Assembly: GCA_040905245.1 (NCBI GenBank)
Contig: JBBDRX010000024.1
Coordinates: 1 to 9,903, forward strand
Source of the DNA: JBBDRX01 sp040905245
GTDB taxonomy: Bacteria; Bacteroidota; Rhodothermia; Balneolales; Balneolaceae
Direction: 5' to 3'
Length of the DNA: 9,903 bases
Below, in pieces: positions 1 through 7,321 of this stretch (position 1 is the first letter of the stretch; the number at the start of each line of letters is the position of its first letter). The notes below the pieces were generated by a model. The model was not told the DNA's origin, ran no database searches, and was given only the letters and a program-made list of their open reading frames with translations. A program made the position numbers and the translations under genes.

Positions 1-1
1 G

Positions 2-1888
2 AACGGATACGATATCAGCGCCGATGTCCTGGGGTATCCGGAGAGTTACTATACCCCTCCGGCCGAGGCTCTTTCCCGGATTCAGATGGTTCGGGGGGCC
101 GCATCCCTGCAGTATGGCACCCAGTTTGGCGGCCTCGTCAATTTTATTCTGAAAAAACCGGACCGAACCACTCCGTTTACACTGACAACCCGCCAATCGG
201 TCGGCTCGGACGCACTCTACACCTCGTTCAACAGTGTCTCCGGCCAGGCTGGCCCGGTTGGCTATTACGGATACCTGCACTACAAACGGGGAGACGGGTT
301 CCGTCCCAACTCTGAGTTTGACTCCTGGAATGCCTACACGTATACCGATTTTGCCCTCTCCGACCGGACCACCCTTGCGCTTGAGCTGACCTATTTGAAC
401 TATCTGGCACAACAGCCAGGCGGGCTCACCGACGTGATGTTCTACGAGAATCCCTACCAGAGCAACCGGGAGCGGAACTGGTTTCGGGTAGACTGGCGGC
501 TGGCTGCTCTGAAGCTGGAGCACGAGCCCGGCTCCATGAGTGATATCACCCTCACCCTGTTTGGACTGGACGCGACCCGTGAAGCGCTGGGGTTCCGGAC
601 AAACCGGGTCTCCCAGGTGGACGATCCGGCCGAGCCGAGAGATCTACTGATAGGACGATTTGTAAACTGGGGGGCAGAGGGCCGATACTTGCAGCGGTAT
701 CAGATCGGATCCCGATCTTCGGTCTTTCTGGTTGGAGCCAAGTATTACCAGTCGTCCAACCAGGCCATTCAGGGCCCGGGCCCGGACGGAGACGAACCGG
801 ACTTCAACCTCGCAACCGAACAGTTTCCGGCTTACCCATATCAGTCCGAATTTGATTTTCCGAACCTGAATGTTGCCCTTTTTGGCGAGAATATTTTCTA
901 TCTGAGGGATAATCTTTCCGTGACGCCGGGCTTCCGGTTCGAATACATCCGGACGCAAAGCGAAGGGACCTATGAGCGGATCAGCTACGATCTGGCCGGA
1001 AATCCAATTCAGCAGCTTACTCTGGAAGACGATCGCACGTTCGACCGGACCCTGTTGTTGGGCGGGGTTGGAGTCAGCTACCTTCCCAAACCACATCTCG
1101 AGTTGTATGGAAATGTCTCCCAGAACTACCGTTCCGTCACGTTCAACGACATTCGGGTCGTGAATCCGACATTTCAGGTAGATCCGGAGATCACAGACGA
1201 ACGCGGATTTACCGCCGACGTGGGCCTTCGCGGCCGCCTGGGAGATCTGTTGCAATACGATATGAACGGATTTGCACTGTTGTACGACCGGCGCCTCGGC
1301 GAGGTACTTCGGGCCGAAACTCGCCGGAATGCCCAGGGGGAAGAGGTGAATACCGGCCGGATTGTCCGGTTTCGTGGGAATATCGGAACAGCCACCATGT
1401 CTGGCTTCGAAAGCCTTGTAGACCTGAACCTTGCCGAATGGCTTCGAACCGGGTCGGAAACCCGGCTCTCTCTCTTTGTCAATACTTCCATTACACACTC
1501 ACGCTATCTAGAATCCGAGGTCCCCGGCGTGGAAGGAAACCAGGTGGAGTTTATCCCCAAATTAAACGTGAAATCGGGACTGCGTTTCGGATATGAAAAC
1601 TGGACCGGCCGCCTGCAGTATACCTATCTCTCCAGGCAGTATACGGATGCGTCCAACGCTAAACAGAACCGGCGGGATAACCAGAGCGGAATCCGGGGCA
1701 CTGTGCCAGCCTACGATGTACTGGATCTCTCCCTGAACTGGACGTACCGGGCCCTGACGCTGGAGAGTGGAATCGACAACCTGCTGAACCAAGCCTATTT
1801 CACCCGGCGTGCCACCGGTTATCCCGGCCCCGGCATTTTACCTTCGGCACCTCGAACCTGGTATCTGACCCTTCAGTTACAGCTCTGA
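2..1888 (+). CDS. FecA-like TonB-dependent outer-membrane receptor (5' end missing)
   Basis: This gene is cut by the left window edge. The frame is open from base 2 and gives 628 residues to a TGA at 1886-1888; the in-frame ATG at 86 lies inside the plug domain and is not the real start. The visible N-terminal part is the end of a TonB plug (RIQMVRGAASLQYGTQFGG, about residues 23-50), and the rest is a long beta-barrel rich in alternating aromatic residues. The segment QQPGGLTD followed by NPYQSNRERNWF is characteristic of the FecA branch, which imports ferric citrate and other chelates. The barrel ends WYLTLQLQL, a TonB-receptor-like last strand, although the terminal residue is Leu and not the usual Phe or Trp. 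Proton-motive energy through TonB-ExbBD would drive uptake across the outer membrane. The receptor class is secure. The substrate is uncertain, because FecA-like receptors in this phylum are numerous. Confidence 0.93.
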   Translation, partial: NGYDISADVLGYPESYYTPPAEALSRIQMVRGAASLQYGTQFGGLVNFILKKPDRTTPFTLTTRQSVGSDALYTSFNSVSGQAGPVGYYGYLHYKRGDGFRPNSEFDSWNAYTYTDFALSDRTTLALELTYLNYLAQQPGGLTDVMFYENPYQSNRERNWFRVDWRLAALKLEHEPGSMSDITLTLFGLDATREALGFRTNRVSQVDDPAEPRDLLIGRFVNWGAEGRYLQRYQIGSRSSVFLVGAKYYQSSNQAIQGPGPDGDEPDFNLATEQFPAYPYQSEFDFPNLNVALFGENIFYLRDNLSVTPGFRFEYIRTQSEGTYERISYDLAGNPIQQLTLEDDRTFDRTLLLGGVGVSYLPKPHLELYGNVSQNYRSVTFNDIRVVNPTFQVDPEITDERGFTADVGLRGRLGDLLQYDMNGFALLYDRRLGEVLRAETRRNAQGEEVNTGRIVRFRGNIGTATMSGFESLVDLNLAEWLRTGSETRLSLFVNTSITHSRYLESEVPGVEGNQVEFIPKLNVKSGLRFGYENWTGRLQYTYLSRQYTDASNAKQNRRDNQSGIRGTVPAYDVLDLSLNWTYRALTLESGIDNLLNQAYFTRRATGYPGPGILPSAPRTWYLTLQLQL

Positions 1889-1909
1889 TCCGGTTGTCAG
1901 GAGATTGAC

Positions 1910-1972
1910 GGGCTGAACCGTCCGGCCGGGAAACGGTTATTCCGGACGCTTCCCATCGTACCGGTTCAACCC
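1910..1972. other. Nested inverted repeat downstream of the receptor gene
   Basis: An outer arm GGGCTGAACCG (1910-1920) pairs with CGGTTCAACCC (1962-1972) at 10 of 11 positions. An alternative or nested arm CGTCCGG (1919-1925) pairs perfectly with CCGGACG (1942-1948). The element starts 21 bases after the receptor stop codon. No T tract follows, so it is not a standard intrinsic terminator. It may stabilise the 3' end of the receptor mRNA, act as an attenuating structure, or be a degenerate terminator. Confidence 0.45.
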
Positions 1973-2049
1973 GAAATGATCGCTGTCTTGCCGTATTTTA
2001 TGACGAGTGCCTTCACTGCCAGTCATTGCATGCGAATTAGAGGAGCTCT

Positions 2050-2082
2050 TTTGCTATTTTTCGGTTTTGGATCCGAAATTTG
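2050..2082 (+). promoter_or_regulatory. Candidate Bacteroidota-type promoter for the M14 peptidase gene
   Basis: TTTG at 2050-2053 is followed after 21 bases by GAAATTTG at 2075-2082. This matches the Bacteroidota consensus TTTG-N19-21-TAnnTTTG except for G in place of the first T. Transcription would start roughly at 2089, leaving a leader of about 20 bases before the ATG at 2107. No Shine-Dalgarno sequence is present, as is common in this phylum. A sigma70-like TTGACA at 2091-2096 is probably fortuitous, because its -10 would fall inside the coding region. Confidence 0.4.
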
Positions 2083-2106
2083 CAAACCGATTGACACACC
2101 GGCGTT

Positions 2107-4767
2107 ATGAGAACAAAATACCTGAGCCTCCTTTTTCTACTGCTGTTCACTCCGCAACTGGTGCAGGCGCAGAGCGTACCGGAACCGGAGGCGCATATCG
2201 GCTTTGAGCCGGGCGAAAACTACAAACTGGCCGACTATGAACAGCTGGAGTCGTACTATCGGGCGGTTGCACAGGCCAGCGACCGGGTTCTGCTTCAGGA
2301 GATCGGACGGACGCACCACGGACGTCCCTTGTTGATGTTGATCATCTCGAGTGAAGAGAATCTTGCGAATCTGGAGCAGTATCGAGAAATCAGTGAGCGA
2401 TTGGCGCGAGCCCGAGGGCTTGATGATGATCAGGCGAAAGAGCTGGCACGTGAGGGGAAGGCGGTGGTTTGGATCGACAGCGGGCTGCACTCCTCCGAAC
2501 TGGCACACAGCCAGCACAACCCCCACTTTGTGTACCACATGACGACGGATGAGTCGGAAGAGACGCGGCGAATGAGAGAGGAGGTGATCCTGCTCAATAT
2601 GCCGTTGATGAATCCGGACGGCCATGAACGGGTGGTCGACTGGTACCGGACTCATCAGGGGACGGAGTTTGAACAGAGTGGGTTGCCGGTCGTCTATCAC
2701 GAATATATCGGGCACGACAATAACCGCGACTGGTATATGCTGCTCCAGAATGAGTCAAAGGCGGTTGGACAGGTACTCTACAACGAGTGGTATCCACAGA
2801 TTGTCCTGAATCATCATCAGATGGGGCAGATGCCCCCCAGAATGTTCATCCCTCCGTTCGATGATCCGGTGAATCCGAATATTCCGGCACTGGCGGTTCG
2901 GGGGACCAACCTGGTGGGTGAGCACATGGCCAACCGGTTTGCTGCCGAGCAGAAATCGGGGATTATTCAGGGAATCAGTTTTAACATGTGGTGGAACGGG
3001 GGGATGCGTACAGCTCCCTACTTTCACAACATGGTGGGCATTCTGACGGAATCTACCCACAGTTCACCGGTCCCCCGGTTCTGGGAAAAGGAAGATATCC
3101 CTGAAACGATCGTGCGGGGCAGCAAGGAGATCTCCATGAAGGATCCGAGTGTTTTCTATCCGGACCCCTGGGAAGGGGGCTGGTCGTCCATCGGACAGAT
3201 GGTGGAGTATCATCTGACCGCGTCACTCGGGGTGATGGATATTGCCATGAAGAGAAAGGATGATTGGCTCTATAATATCTATCAAATGGGGCGGGACGCG
3301 ATCCGGGCCGGTGAAGAAGGTGCTCCCTACGCCTACTTGGTACCTCCGGATCAGTGGGACGGCCCCGAATCGATTGAAATGTTGCGGGTACTCGAACGTG
3401 GAGGGATCGAAATTCACAGGCTGACGCAACCATTCGAGTGGAATGGGGCGCTGTACCCGGAGGGGAGTTACCTGATCTATGCGGGGCAGGCTTTCCGCCC
3501 GCATCTGATCGATATGATGGAACCGCAATCCTATCCGGATCGCCGTCTCTATCCGGACGGGCCGCCCGAACCGCCGTATGACATGGCGGGCTGGACCCTG
3601 CCGATACAGATGGGGGTGGATGTGATTCGGATGGATAAACCGGTGGATCTTTCTGCAAGAAGAGTCTCGGCCGTGGAGCCGTTTGATGCAGAACCGATCA
3701 CACGAAACTCAGAGGGCTGGTTGATCCCGTCCAAATCCAATATGTCTGCCATTCTGGTGAACCGGCTTCTTGCCGGAGGAGAGAGAGTCTTTCGTGCAGA
3801 GGATTCATTGAATCTGGAGGGAGAGGCCATTTCCGCCGGCGGATTTTTTGTTGAAGCGTCACGCAGCGCCGGCCGGGAGATCGAAGAGCTGAGCCGTGAA
3901 TACGGACTTTCTGTCCAATCTCTGTTCGAGCGGCCTTCTGTGCCTCTGAATCGGCTGGAACCGCCGAAGGTGGGGATGTACCAGTCCTGGACTTCGAACA
4001 TAGATGAAGGCTGGACCCGATGGATCTTTGACAACTACGGATTTGACTACACGACGCTGCGTGACGAGGATATCCGGAAAGGAGACCTCTCCTCCTACGA
4101 TGTGATCATTCTTCCCGCACAATCACCGGAGTCGATGTTGAAGGGGAACGAGCCCGGTACCATGCCGGAGAAGTATACAGGCGGGTTGGGTGCAGAGGGG
4201 GCATATCATCTGAAACGCTATACCGAGTCCGGTGGTATGATCCTGGCCTGGGACGGGGCAACAGATTTTGTCATGAACCATTTTGGGTTGCCGGTTCGCA
4301 GCCATCTTCGAAACACTTCCAGGGAAGAGTTCTTTATTCCCGGTTCCCTCGTACAGGTGGATGTAGACAACCAACATCCGATGGCGTATGGAGTGCAACC
4401 AGAAGCAGGAGTCTTTTTTGTAACGCGCGGCGGAAGCCAGAGCCGATCCTTTTCAATTGTTGAGCCGGCCGAAGTGGAAGGAGTTCGGGGAGAGGAGCCG
4501 GCTGTAGAGGTGATCGCCCGGTTTGCTGAAGAGAATATCCTATTGAGTGGATGGGCGCTCGGGGAAGATCGTTGGCTCGCCGGCCGGCCAGCTGCTGTTC
4601 GGGTGGCTGCCGGAGAGGGAGAAGTGGTCCTTCTCGGATTTCGGCCACAACTGCGAGCCCAGCCAAGAGTTTCATTCAAGTTTCTGTTTAATGCGATTTA
4701 TGGGTCGGCGATGGAGGGGCTTGCACCCGTAGAACCGGCCCGGCCATTCAGAGGGGAGAAGCCATGA
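2107..4767 (+). CDS. Secreted M14-family zinc metallopeptidase with C-terminal amidotransferase-like domain
   Basis: The 886-residue protein begins with a signal peptide (about residues 1-22, a Leu/Phe-rich core ending VQAQ), so it acts in the periplasm or outside the cell. The M14 carboxypeptidase fold covers roughly residues 40-330. HSSE at H128 and E131 supplies two zinc ligands, NPDG is at 169-172, NNR at 205-207 fits the substrate carboxylate site, LNHHQ (H236 or H237) gives the third ligand, and E315 in GILTEST is the likely catalytic Glu. All catalytic elements are therefore present. The middle region has no motif I recognise. Residues about 620-735 resemble a class I glutamine-amidotransferase-like (flavodoxin-like) fold, with DVIILPAQ near 665 and GGMILAWDGAT further on, but no obvious nucleophilic Cys. 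Large M14 proteins of this shape are common in the FCB group. Cleavage of peptides or of peptidoglycan fragments are both possible. The start is fixed by the signal peptide. Confidence 0.9.
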   Translation: MRTKYLSLLFLLLFTPQLVQAQSVPEPEAHIGFEPGENYKLADYEQLESYYRAVAQASDRVLLQEIGRTHHGRPLLMLIISSEENLANLEQYREISERLARARGLDDDQAKELAREGKAVVWIDSGLHSSELAHSQHNPHFVYHMTTDESEETRRMREEVILLNMPLMNPDGHERVVDWYRTHQGTEFEQSGLPVVYHEYIGHDNNRDWYMLLQNESKAVGQVLYNEWYPQIVLNHHQMGQMPPRMFIPPFDDPVNPNIPALAVRGTNLVGEHMANRFAAEQKSGIIQGISFNMWWNGGMRTAPYFHNMVGILTESTHSSPVPRFWEKEDIPETIVRGSKEISMKDPSVFYPDPWEGGWSSIGQMVEYHLTASLGVMDIAMKRKDDWLYNIYQMGRDAIRAGEEGAPYAYLVPPDQWDGPESIEMLRVLERGGIEIHRLTQPFEWNGALYPEGSYLIYAGQAFRPHLIDMMEPQSYPDRRLYPDGPPEPPYDMAGWTLPIQMGVDVIRMDKPVDLSARRVSAVEPFDAEPITRNSEGWLIPSKSNMSAILVNRLLAGGERVFRAEDSLNLEGEAISAGGFFVEASRSAGREIEELSREYGLSVQSLFERPSVPLNRLEPPKVGMYQSWTSNIDEGWTRWIFDNYGFDYTTLRDEDIRKGDLSSYDVIILPAQSPESMLKGNEPGTMPEKYTGGLGAEGAYHLKRYTESGGMILAWDGATDFVMNHFGLPVRSHLRNTSREEFFIPGSLVQVDVDNQHPMAYGVQPEAGVFFVTRGGSQSRSFSIVEPAEVEGVRGEEPAVEVIARFAEENILLSGWALGEDRWLAGRPAAVRVAAGEGEVVLLGFRPQLRAQPRVSFKFLFNAIYGSAMEGLAPVEPARPFRGEKP

Positions 4768-4791
4768 TGCGATCAAGTCCGTCAAGCCCCT

Positions 4792-4820
4792 CTCAGATTG
4801 CTTTTTAGACGAAATCTGAG
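4792..4820. repeat. Inverted repeat after the M14 gene
   Basis: CTCAGATT (4792-4799) and AATCTGAG (4813-4820) are perfect 8-base arms around a 13-base loop, starting 25 bases after the peptidase stop. No T tract follows, so termination is not assured. It may be an mRNA 3'-end stem or a dyad operator for the downstream lipoprotein gene. Confidence 0.35.
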
Positions 4821-4864
4821 TAAGATAACCGGCCTTGAGCGATCGCAGTGAATGCAACCGTTTT

Positions 4865-4899
4865 TTGACTTGATAACAATATTACCCTAACAAAAAGGA
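4865..4899 (+). promoter_or_regulatory. Weak candidate promoter and ribosome binding site for the DUF4861-type lipoprotein gene
   Basis: AAGGA at 4895-4899 lies 8 bases before the ATG at 4908, a reasonable Shine-Dalgarno spacing and the clearest in the window. The 140-base gap to the peptidase gene allows a separate promoter. A TTGACT (4865-4870) is followed 17 bases later by TAACAA (4888-4893), but this would place the transcription start almost at the start codon. The ribosome site is credible; the promoter call is weak. Confidence 0.3.
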
Positions 4900-4907
4900 C
4901 CGATTTC

Positions 4908-6302
4908 ATGTATAAAAATTTACTATTGGCGATTGCCAGTTTTGGTTTTCTCGCCGCTTGTACACCGGCACAGATGACCGCTCAGGGGCAGCCTGAGTAT
5001 GGATGGTACTCGGAAGGTGAAGACAACAGCCCGGAAGAACGGATCCGGTTTACCGTAACCAATCCACTGGATATTCCACTGGAGAATCACCCGGTTGTGA
5101 TCAAGCGGGAAGACCTGCCCGTCCAAAATATCCCGGAGCGCTGGGTGAACATCGTGGATCCCAACCGAACTCCGCGGGAAAATCCGACTCTTGAGGAGCT
5201 GGAAGATTTTGGCGGCTACCTCTATCGGGAAGAGCAGCACGGATATAATATAGACCAGCAGCTTGACGACCTGGACAAGGACGGCGTCTGGGACGAGATT
5301 TTCTTCCTGGTGGATCTGGAGCCGGGAGAGACGAAAGATTTCTATATTTATGTTGGCTTTTATGAGCGCGGCATTCTGGAGCACCGTACACATGCCGGGA
5401 TCGGGAACTACGGCCGGATGACGGTCCCTTTCTGGGAGTCGGAAACCATGGGTTGGAAGCTCTGGTACAAGCATGATGTTGATCTTCATGCGAAGGTTGA
5501 CCGGCGGTTGACAGCGTATCAGGAGTATACGACCAACCGGTCCGGGTATTACATGGACTGGGTGTATGGAACGGATATCATGCAGGTACGCAGTTCGTTC
5601 GGCGCCGGCGGCATGGCGATTTTTGAGGATCCGAGCGATCCGGAGAACCCCTCCAGAGCCTACCACGGTCCCTACAAGGATCAGGGACCTTACAAAGATG
5701 CTCGTTTTGCTTACGATGTGGACTTCAACGGGCCGCTCAGAAGTCGTCTGGTAGTACGTACCATGCACTGGAATACAGAGATGGGTGGTTTCTATGAATT
5801 GGAGCAGCGTTATACGGCGGTCGCTCACAAGAACTGGAGTAACGTCGAGGTGAAATTCACCAAATTTCTCCCGCCGCACGACAACGTGAAGTTTGGTGCC
5901 GGGATTCGAAAAGTGGGAATTACCGGTTCCGAAGAGTACGAGGCGATTATCGAGGATGGCTTTATCATCAGTATGGGGCATGATATTGAGGCCCGGATTC
6001 CCGATGAGGATATCGGCGATGAAGCGCTGGAAGTACCGTGGCAAGCGACGGCACTGGCGATTAAAAATGTTTACAATCCGGAATACTATTCGATTGAAAA
6101 CTATCTTGAGAACCATGTCTTCATGCTGGATGTGAATGAAGAGAAGACGTTTGAGTACAAGATTTTTGGAGCCTGGAGCCTTGCCGAAGACGGCATGATC
6201 GATAATGAAGAAGATTTTGTCGAGTATGTTCGGAATGAGACGCTGAAATACAACAACCCGCCGGTTGTGGATATTCACGAGCATGAAGTACGGCCGGACT
6301 AA
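4908..6302 (+). CDS. DUF4861-type lipoprotein
   Basis: The 464-residue protein starts with a lipoprotein signal peptide whose lipobox is FLAAC, with lipidation at Cys18, so it should be membrane-anchored in the envelope. The body resembles the DUF4861 family. WESETMGWKLWY near residue 176, followed by DLHAKVDRRL and then by MDWVYGTDIMQVRSSFGAGG, has the order and spacing of that family's conserved core. D121-x-D123-x-D125-G-x-x-D129-E130 is an EF-hand- or dockerin-like loop likely to bind calcium. No catalytic residues can be assigned. Family members often sit in polysaccharide-utilisation loci of Bacteroidota, which is known context and not evidence here, since no glycoside hydrolase or lyase is visible in the window. 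The gene has its own ribosome site and is followed by a strong terminator 90 bases after its stop, so it probably ends a transcript. I assigned the family from remembered motifs without a profile search. Confidence 0.82.
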   Translation: MYKNLLLAIASFGFLAACTPAQMTAQGQPEYGWYSEGEDNSPEERIRFTVTNPLDIPLENHPVVIKREDLPVQNIPERWVNIVDPNRTPRENPTLEELEDFGGYLYREEQHGYNIDQQLDDLDKDGVWDEIFFLVDLEPGETKDFYIYVGFYERGILEHRTHAGIGNYGRMTVPFWESETMGWKLWYKHDVDLHAKVDRRLTAYQEYTTNRSGYYMDWVYGTDIMQVRSSFGAGGMAIFEDPSDPENPSRAYHGPYKDQGPYKDARFAYDVDFNGPLRSRLVVRTMHWNTEMGGFYELEQRYTAVAHKNWSNVEVKFTKFLPPHDNVKFGAGIRKVGITGSEEYEAIIEDGFIISMGHDIEARIPDEDIGDEALEVPWQATALAIKNVYNPEYYSIENYLENHVFMLDVNEEKTFEYKIFGAWSLAEDGMIDNEEDFVEYVRNETLKYNNPPVVDIHEHEVRPD

Positions 6303-6392
6303 GTAGTGCCTTATTGATGGGCAGCTTCATCCAGTTGAGTGTTGGCCCGACGATCGACTGGAATGGTTCGGATACAAAAAGGCCGGTATTGG

Positions 6393-6434
6393 AAAGCCAC
6401 TGGAGATGGAGAAATCCATATTCAGTGGCTTTTT
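6393..6434 (+). terminator. Intrinsic terminator after the DUF4861-type gene
   Basis: Arms AAAGCCACTG (6393-6402) and CAGTGGCTTT (6423-6432) form a perfect 10-base stem. Inside it ATGGA (6406-6410) and TCCAT (6415-6419) add 5 pairs closed by a GAAA tetraloop (6411-6414), and only a short imperfect segment separates the two stems. A T tract (6430-6434, then C and more T) follows on the plus strand. The opposite strand has only a short T run, so the element mainly stops plus-strand transcription before the convergent phosphatase gene. The rest of 6303-6595 holds no gene that I can support. Confidence 0.85.
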
Positions 6435-6595
6435 CTGTTTGACGAGGTACTTGCGATGTCCGTTTGCGTATAGATTTAGAGAGGATGCCGAAAATCAAAT
6501 ATCCCAATTCGCCCGGTCGCCTGTTATGAGCCGGGATGGCCGGTGTTATGGCTTTGGATGGATCGGTTCAACCCGTAATGGAACGGAGTCGGAGT

Positions 6596-7117
6596 TTAGT
6601 ATTTCAGATGGATGAGTGTTCCTGATCCAAACGTGGAGGATGTGATGATAAGAAGGTTGTCGTAGTCGTCATGCCTGAGCTTTTCGGTAAAGTAGTTGTA
6701 TCCAAGAAGGGTATTTGTCGCCGTGTCTACGGTATTGGAGTGTCCGGCAATCAGGATGGTTTTCCCCCGATGGGTTTCGGAAATCTGTTCCAGAAAAGCG
6801 TTCTGTTCTTTCCAGTCGTAATACTCCACATGGACTCCGTTGGCTGCCGCTACAAGCGCAACGGTCATTCGGGTTCGGTTGACGTCTGTGCTGAAGACAG
6901 CGTCCACGGGTTGTGCCTGCAATGCTTTTACCAGGTTAACAGCTCTATGAAGCCCTTCGGTGGAGAGATATGGATCTTCAACGCTTTCACCTCCGTCATC
7001 TGCGCGTTCGGCGTGGCGTACAATGAGGTAGGTTGTGGTGTTGACTTGCTGGCTGTAAACGAGTTCCGTGCCTGTGATAAGGAAAATAGCCAAAAGGGAA
7101 GGTATCAGTTGCTTCAT
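6596..7117 (-). CDS. Secreted histidine phosphatase family protein (SixA/phosphoglycerate-mutase-like)
   Basis: The 173-residue protein has an N-terminal hydrophobic signal sequence (about residues 1-22, ending near YSQQ) and then the branch-1 histidine phosphatase core. RHAER at 34-38 carries the phosphohistidine nucleophile H35. LSTEGLHRA at 51-59 is the typical helix after the first motif. The RTR at 81-83 supplies a phosphate-binding Arg, and GHSNT at 125-129 holds the second catalytic His (H126). All key residues are present, so it should be an active phosphatase, probably periplasmic or lipid-facing; its substrate is unknown. The length matches compact SixA-like members plus a leader. 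A stop codon lies a few codons upstream in frame, so this ATG is the only ATG available. There is no Shine-Dalgarno sequence. It is convergent with the lipoprotein gene and divergent from the amidohydrolase genes, so it is transcribed alone. Confidence 0.9.
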   Translation of the reverse strand: MKQLIPSLLAIFLITGTELVYSQQVNTTTYLIVRHAERADDGGESVEDPYLSTEGLHRAVNLVKALQAQPVDAVFSTDVNRTRMTVALVAAANGVHVEYYDWKEQNAFLEQISETHRGKTILIAGHSNTVDTATNTLLGYNYFTEKLRHDDYDNLLIITSSTFGSGTLIHLKY

Positions 7118-7163
7118 GACAGGTTGGAAGGGTCAGTTTTGGGGATCTGCTTTCAGTATTGAA

Positions 7164-7169
7164 ATTATA
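7164..7169 (-). promoter_or_regulatory. Candidate -10 box for the phosphatase gene
   Basis: A perfect TATAAT occurs on the minus strand 46 bases upstream of the phosphatase ATG. I see no good -35 at 16-18 bases. It lies immediately beside the plus-strand promoter candidate at 7173-7203, so if both are real, the two divergent promoters are almost back to back and may compete. Confidence 0.3.
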
Positions 7170-7172
7170 GCA

Positions 7173-7203
7173 TTTGCAACGTACAATTACACCAATATCT
7201 TTA
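7173..7203 (+). promoter_or_regulatory. Bacteroidota-type promoter of AH-A1
   Basis: TTTG (7173-7176) is followed after 19 bases by TATCTTTA (7196-7203), which matches the consensus TTTG-N19-TAnnTTTG at all but the last base. The spacer end ATTACACC and the -7 element are nearly identical to those upstream of the paralogous gene (8429-8459), including the 19-base spacing. The expected leader is about 110 bases. Conservation between the two copies supports a functional role, though shared ancestry alone could also preserve it. Confidence 0.55.
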
Positions 7204-7251
7204 TTTTTTGTGTTGTCAGCATAGCCGAATTGTACGGTAGCATGCGGGGTG

Positions 7252-7321
7252 ATTGTTGAATACAGCACTTTCGGCTTGTGGTATCTGACTCTACAAATCA
7301 ACCTCTAAAGAAAACTCTGCT
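7252..7321 (+). other. Conserved leader of AH-A1 with a receptor-tail-like codon string
   Basis: The leader shares GGTATCTGACTC and AAACTCTGCT with the leader of AH-A2. In one frame, 7279-7308 reads WYLTLQINL and then TAA, very like the WYLTLQLQL plus TGA that ends the TonB receptor at 1859-1888. It may be the decayed 3' end of a lost receptor gene, but a match this short can arise by chance. There is no Shine-Dalgarno sequence before the ATG at 7322; the bases just upstream are A-rich. Confidence 0.3.

Noticed and set aside
644..1498. A 284-codon minus-strand frame inside the receptor gene
   Set aside because: It is fully antisense to a clear beta-barrel coding sequence and shows no protein motif.
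1976..2110. A 44-codon frame (starting MIAVLPYF) whose TGA overlaps the ATG of the M14 gene
   Set aside because: The ATGA overlap is suggestive of coupling, but the frame has no ribosome site, runs through the candidate promoter, and has no recognisable composition or motif.
4923..6284. A 453-codon open frame on the minus strand opposite the DUF4861-type gene
   Set aside because: The plus-strand protein has a lipobox and family motifs. The antisense frame has no recognisable domain and is explained by codon use of the real gene.
1962..6575. The 12-mer CGGTTCAACCCG occurring at 1962-1973 and 6564-6575
   Set aside because: It was considered as an intergenic repeat or a tRNA T-arm. A 12-base match is expected by chance in about 10 kb, and no tRNA cloverleaf can be built around either site.
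6406..6615. A 69-codon frame between the DUF4861-type and phosphatase genes
   Set aside because: It begins inside the terminator stem and overlaps the phosphatase 3' end; no motif or ribosome site supports it.
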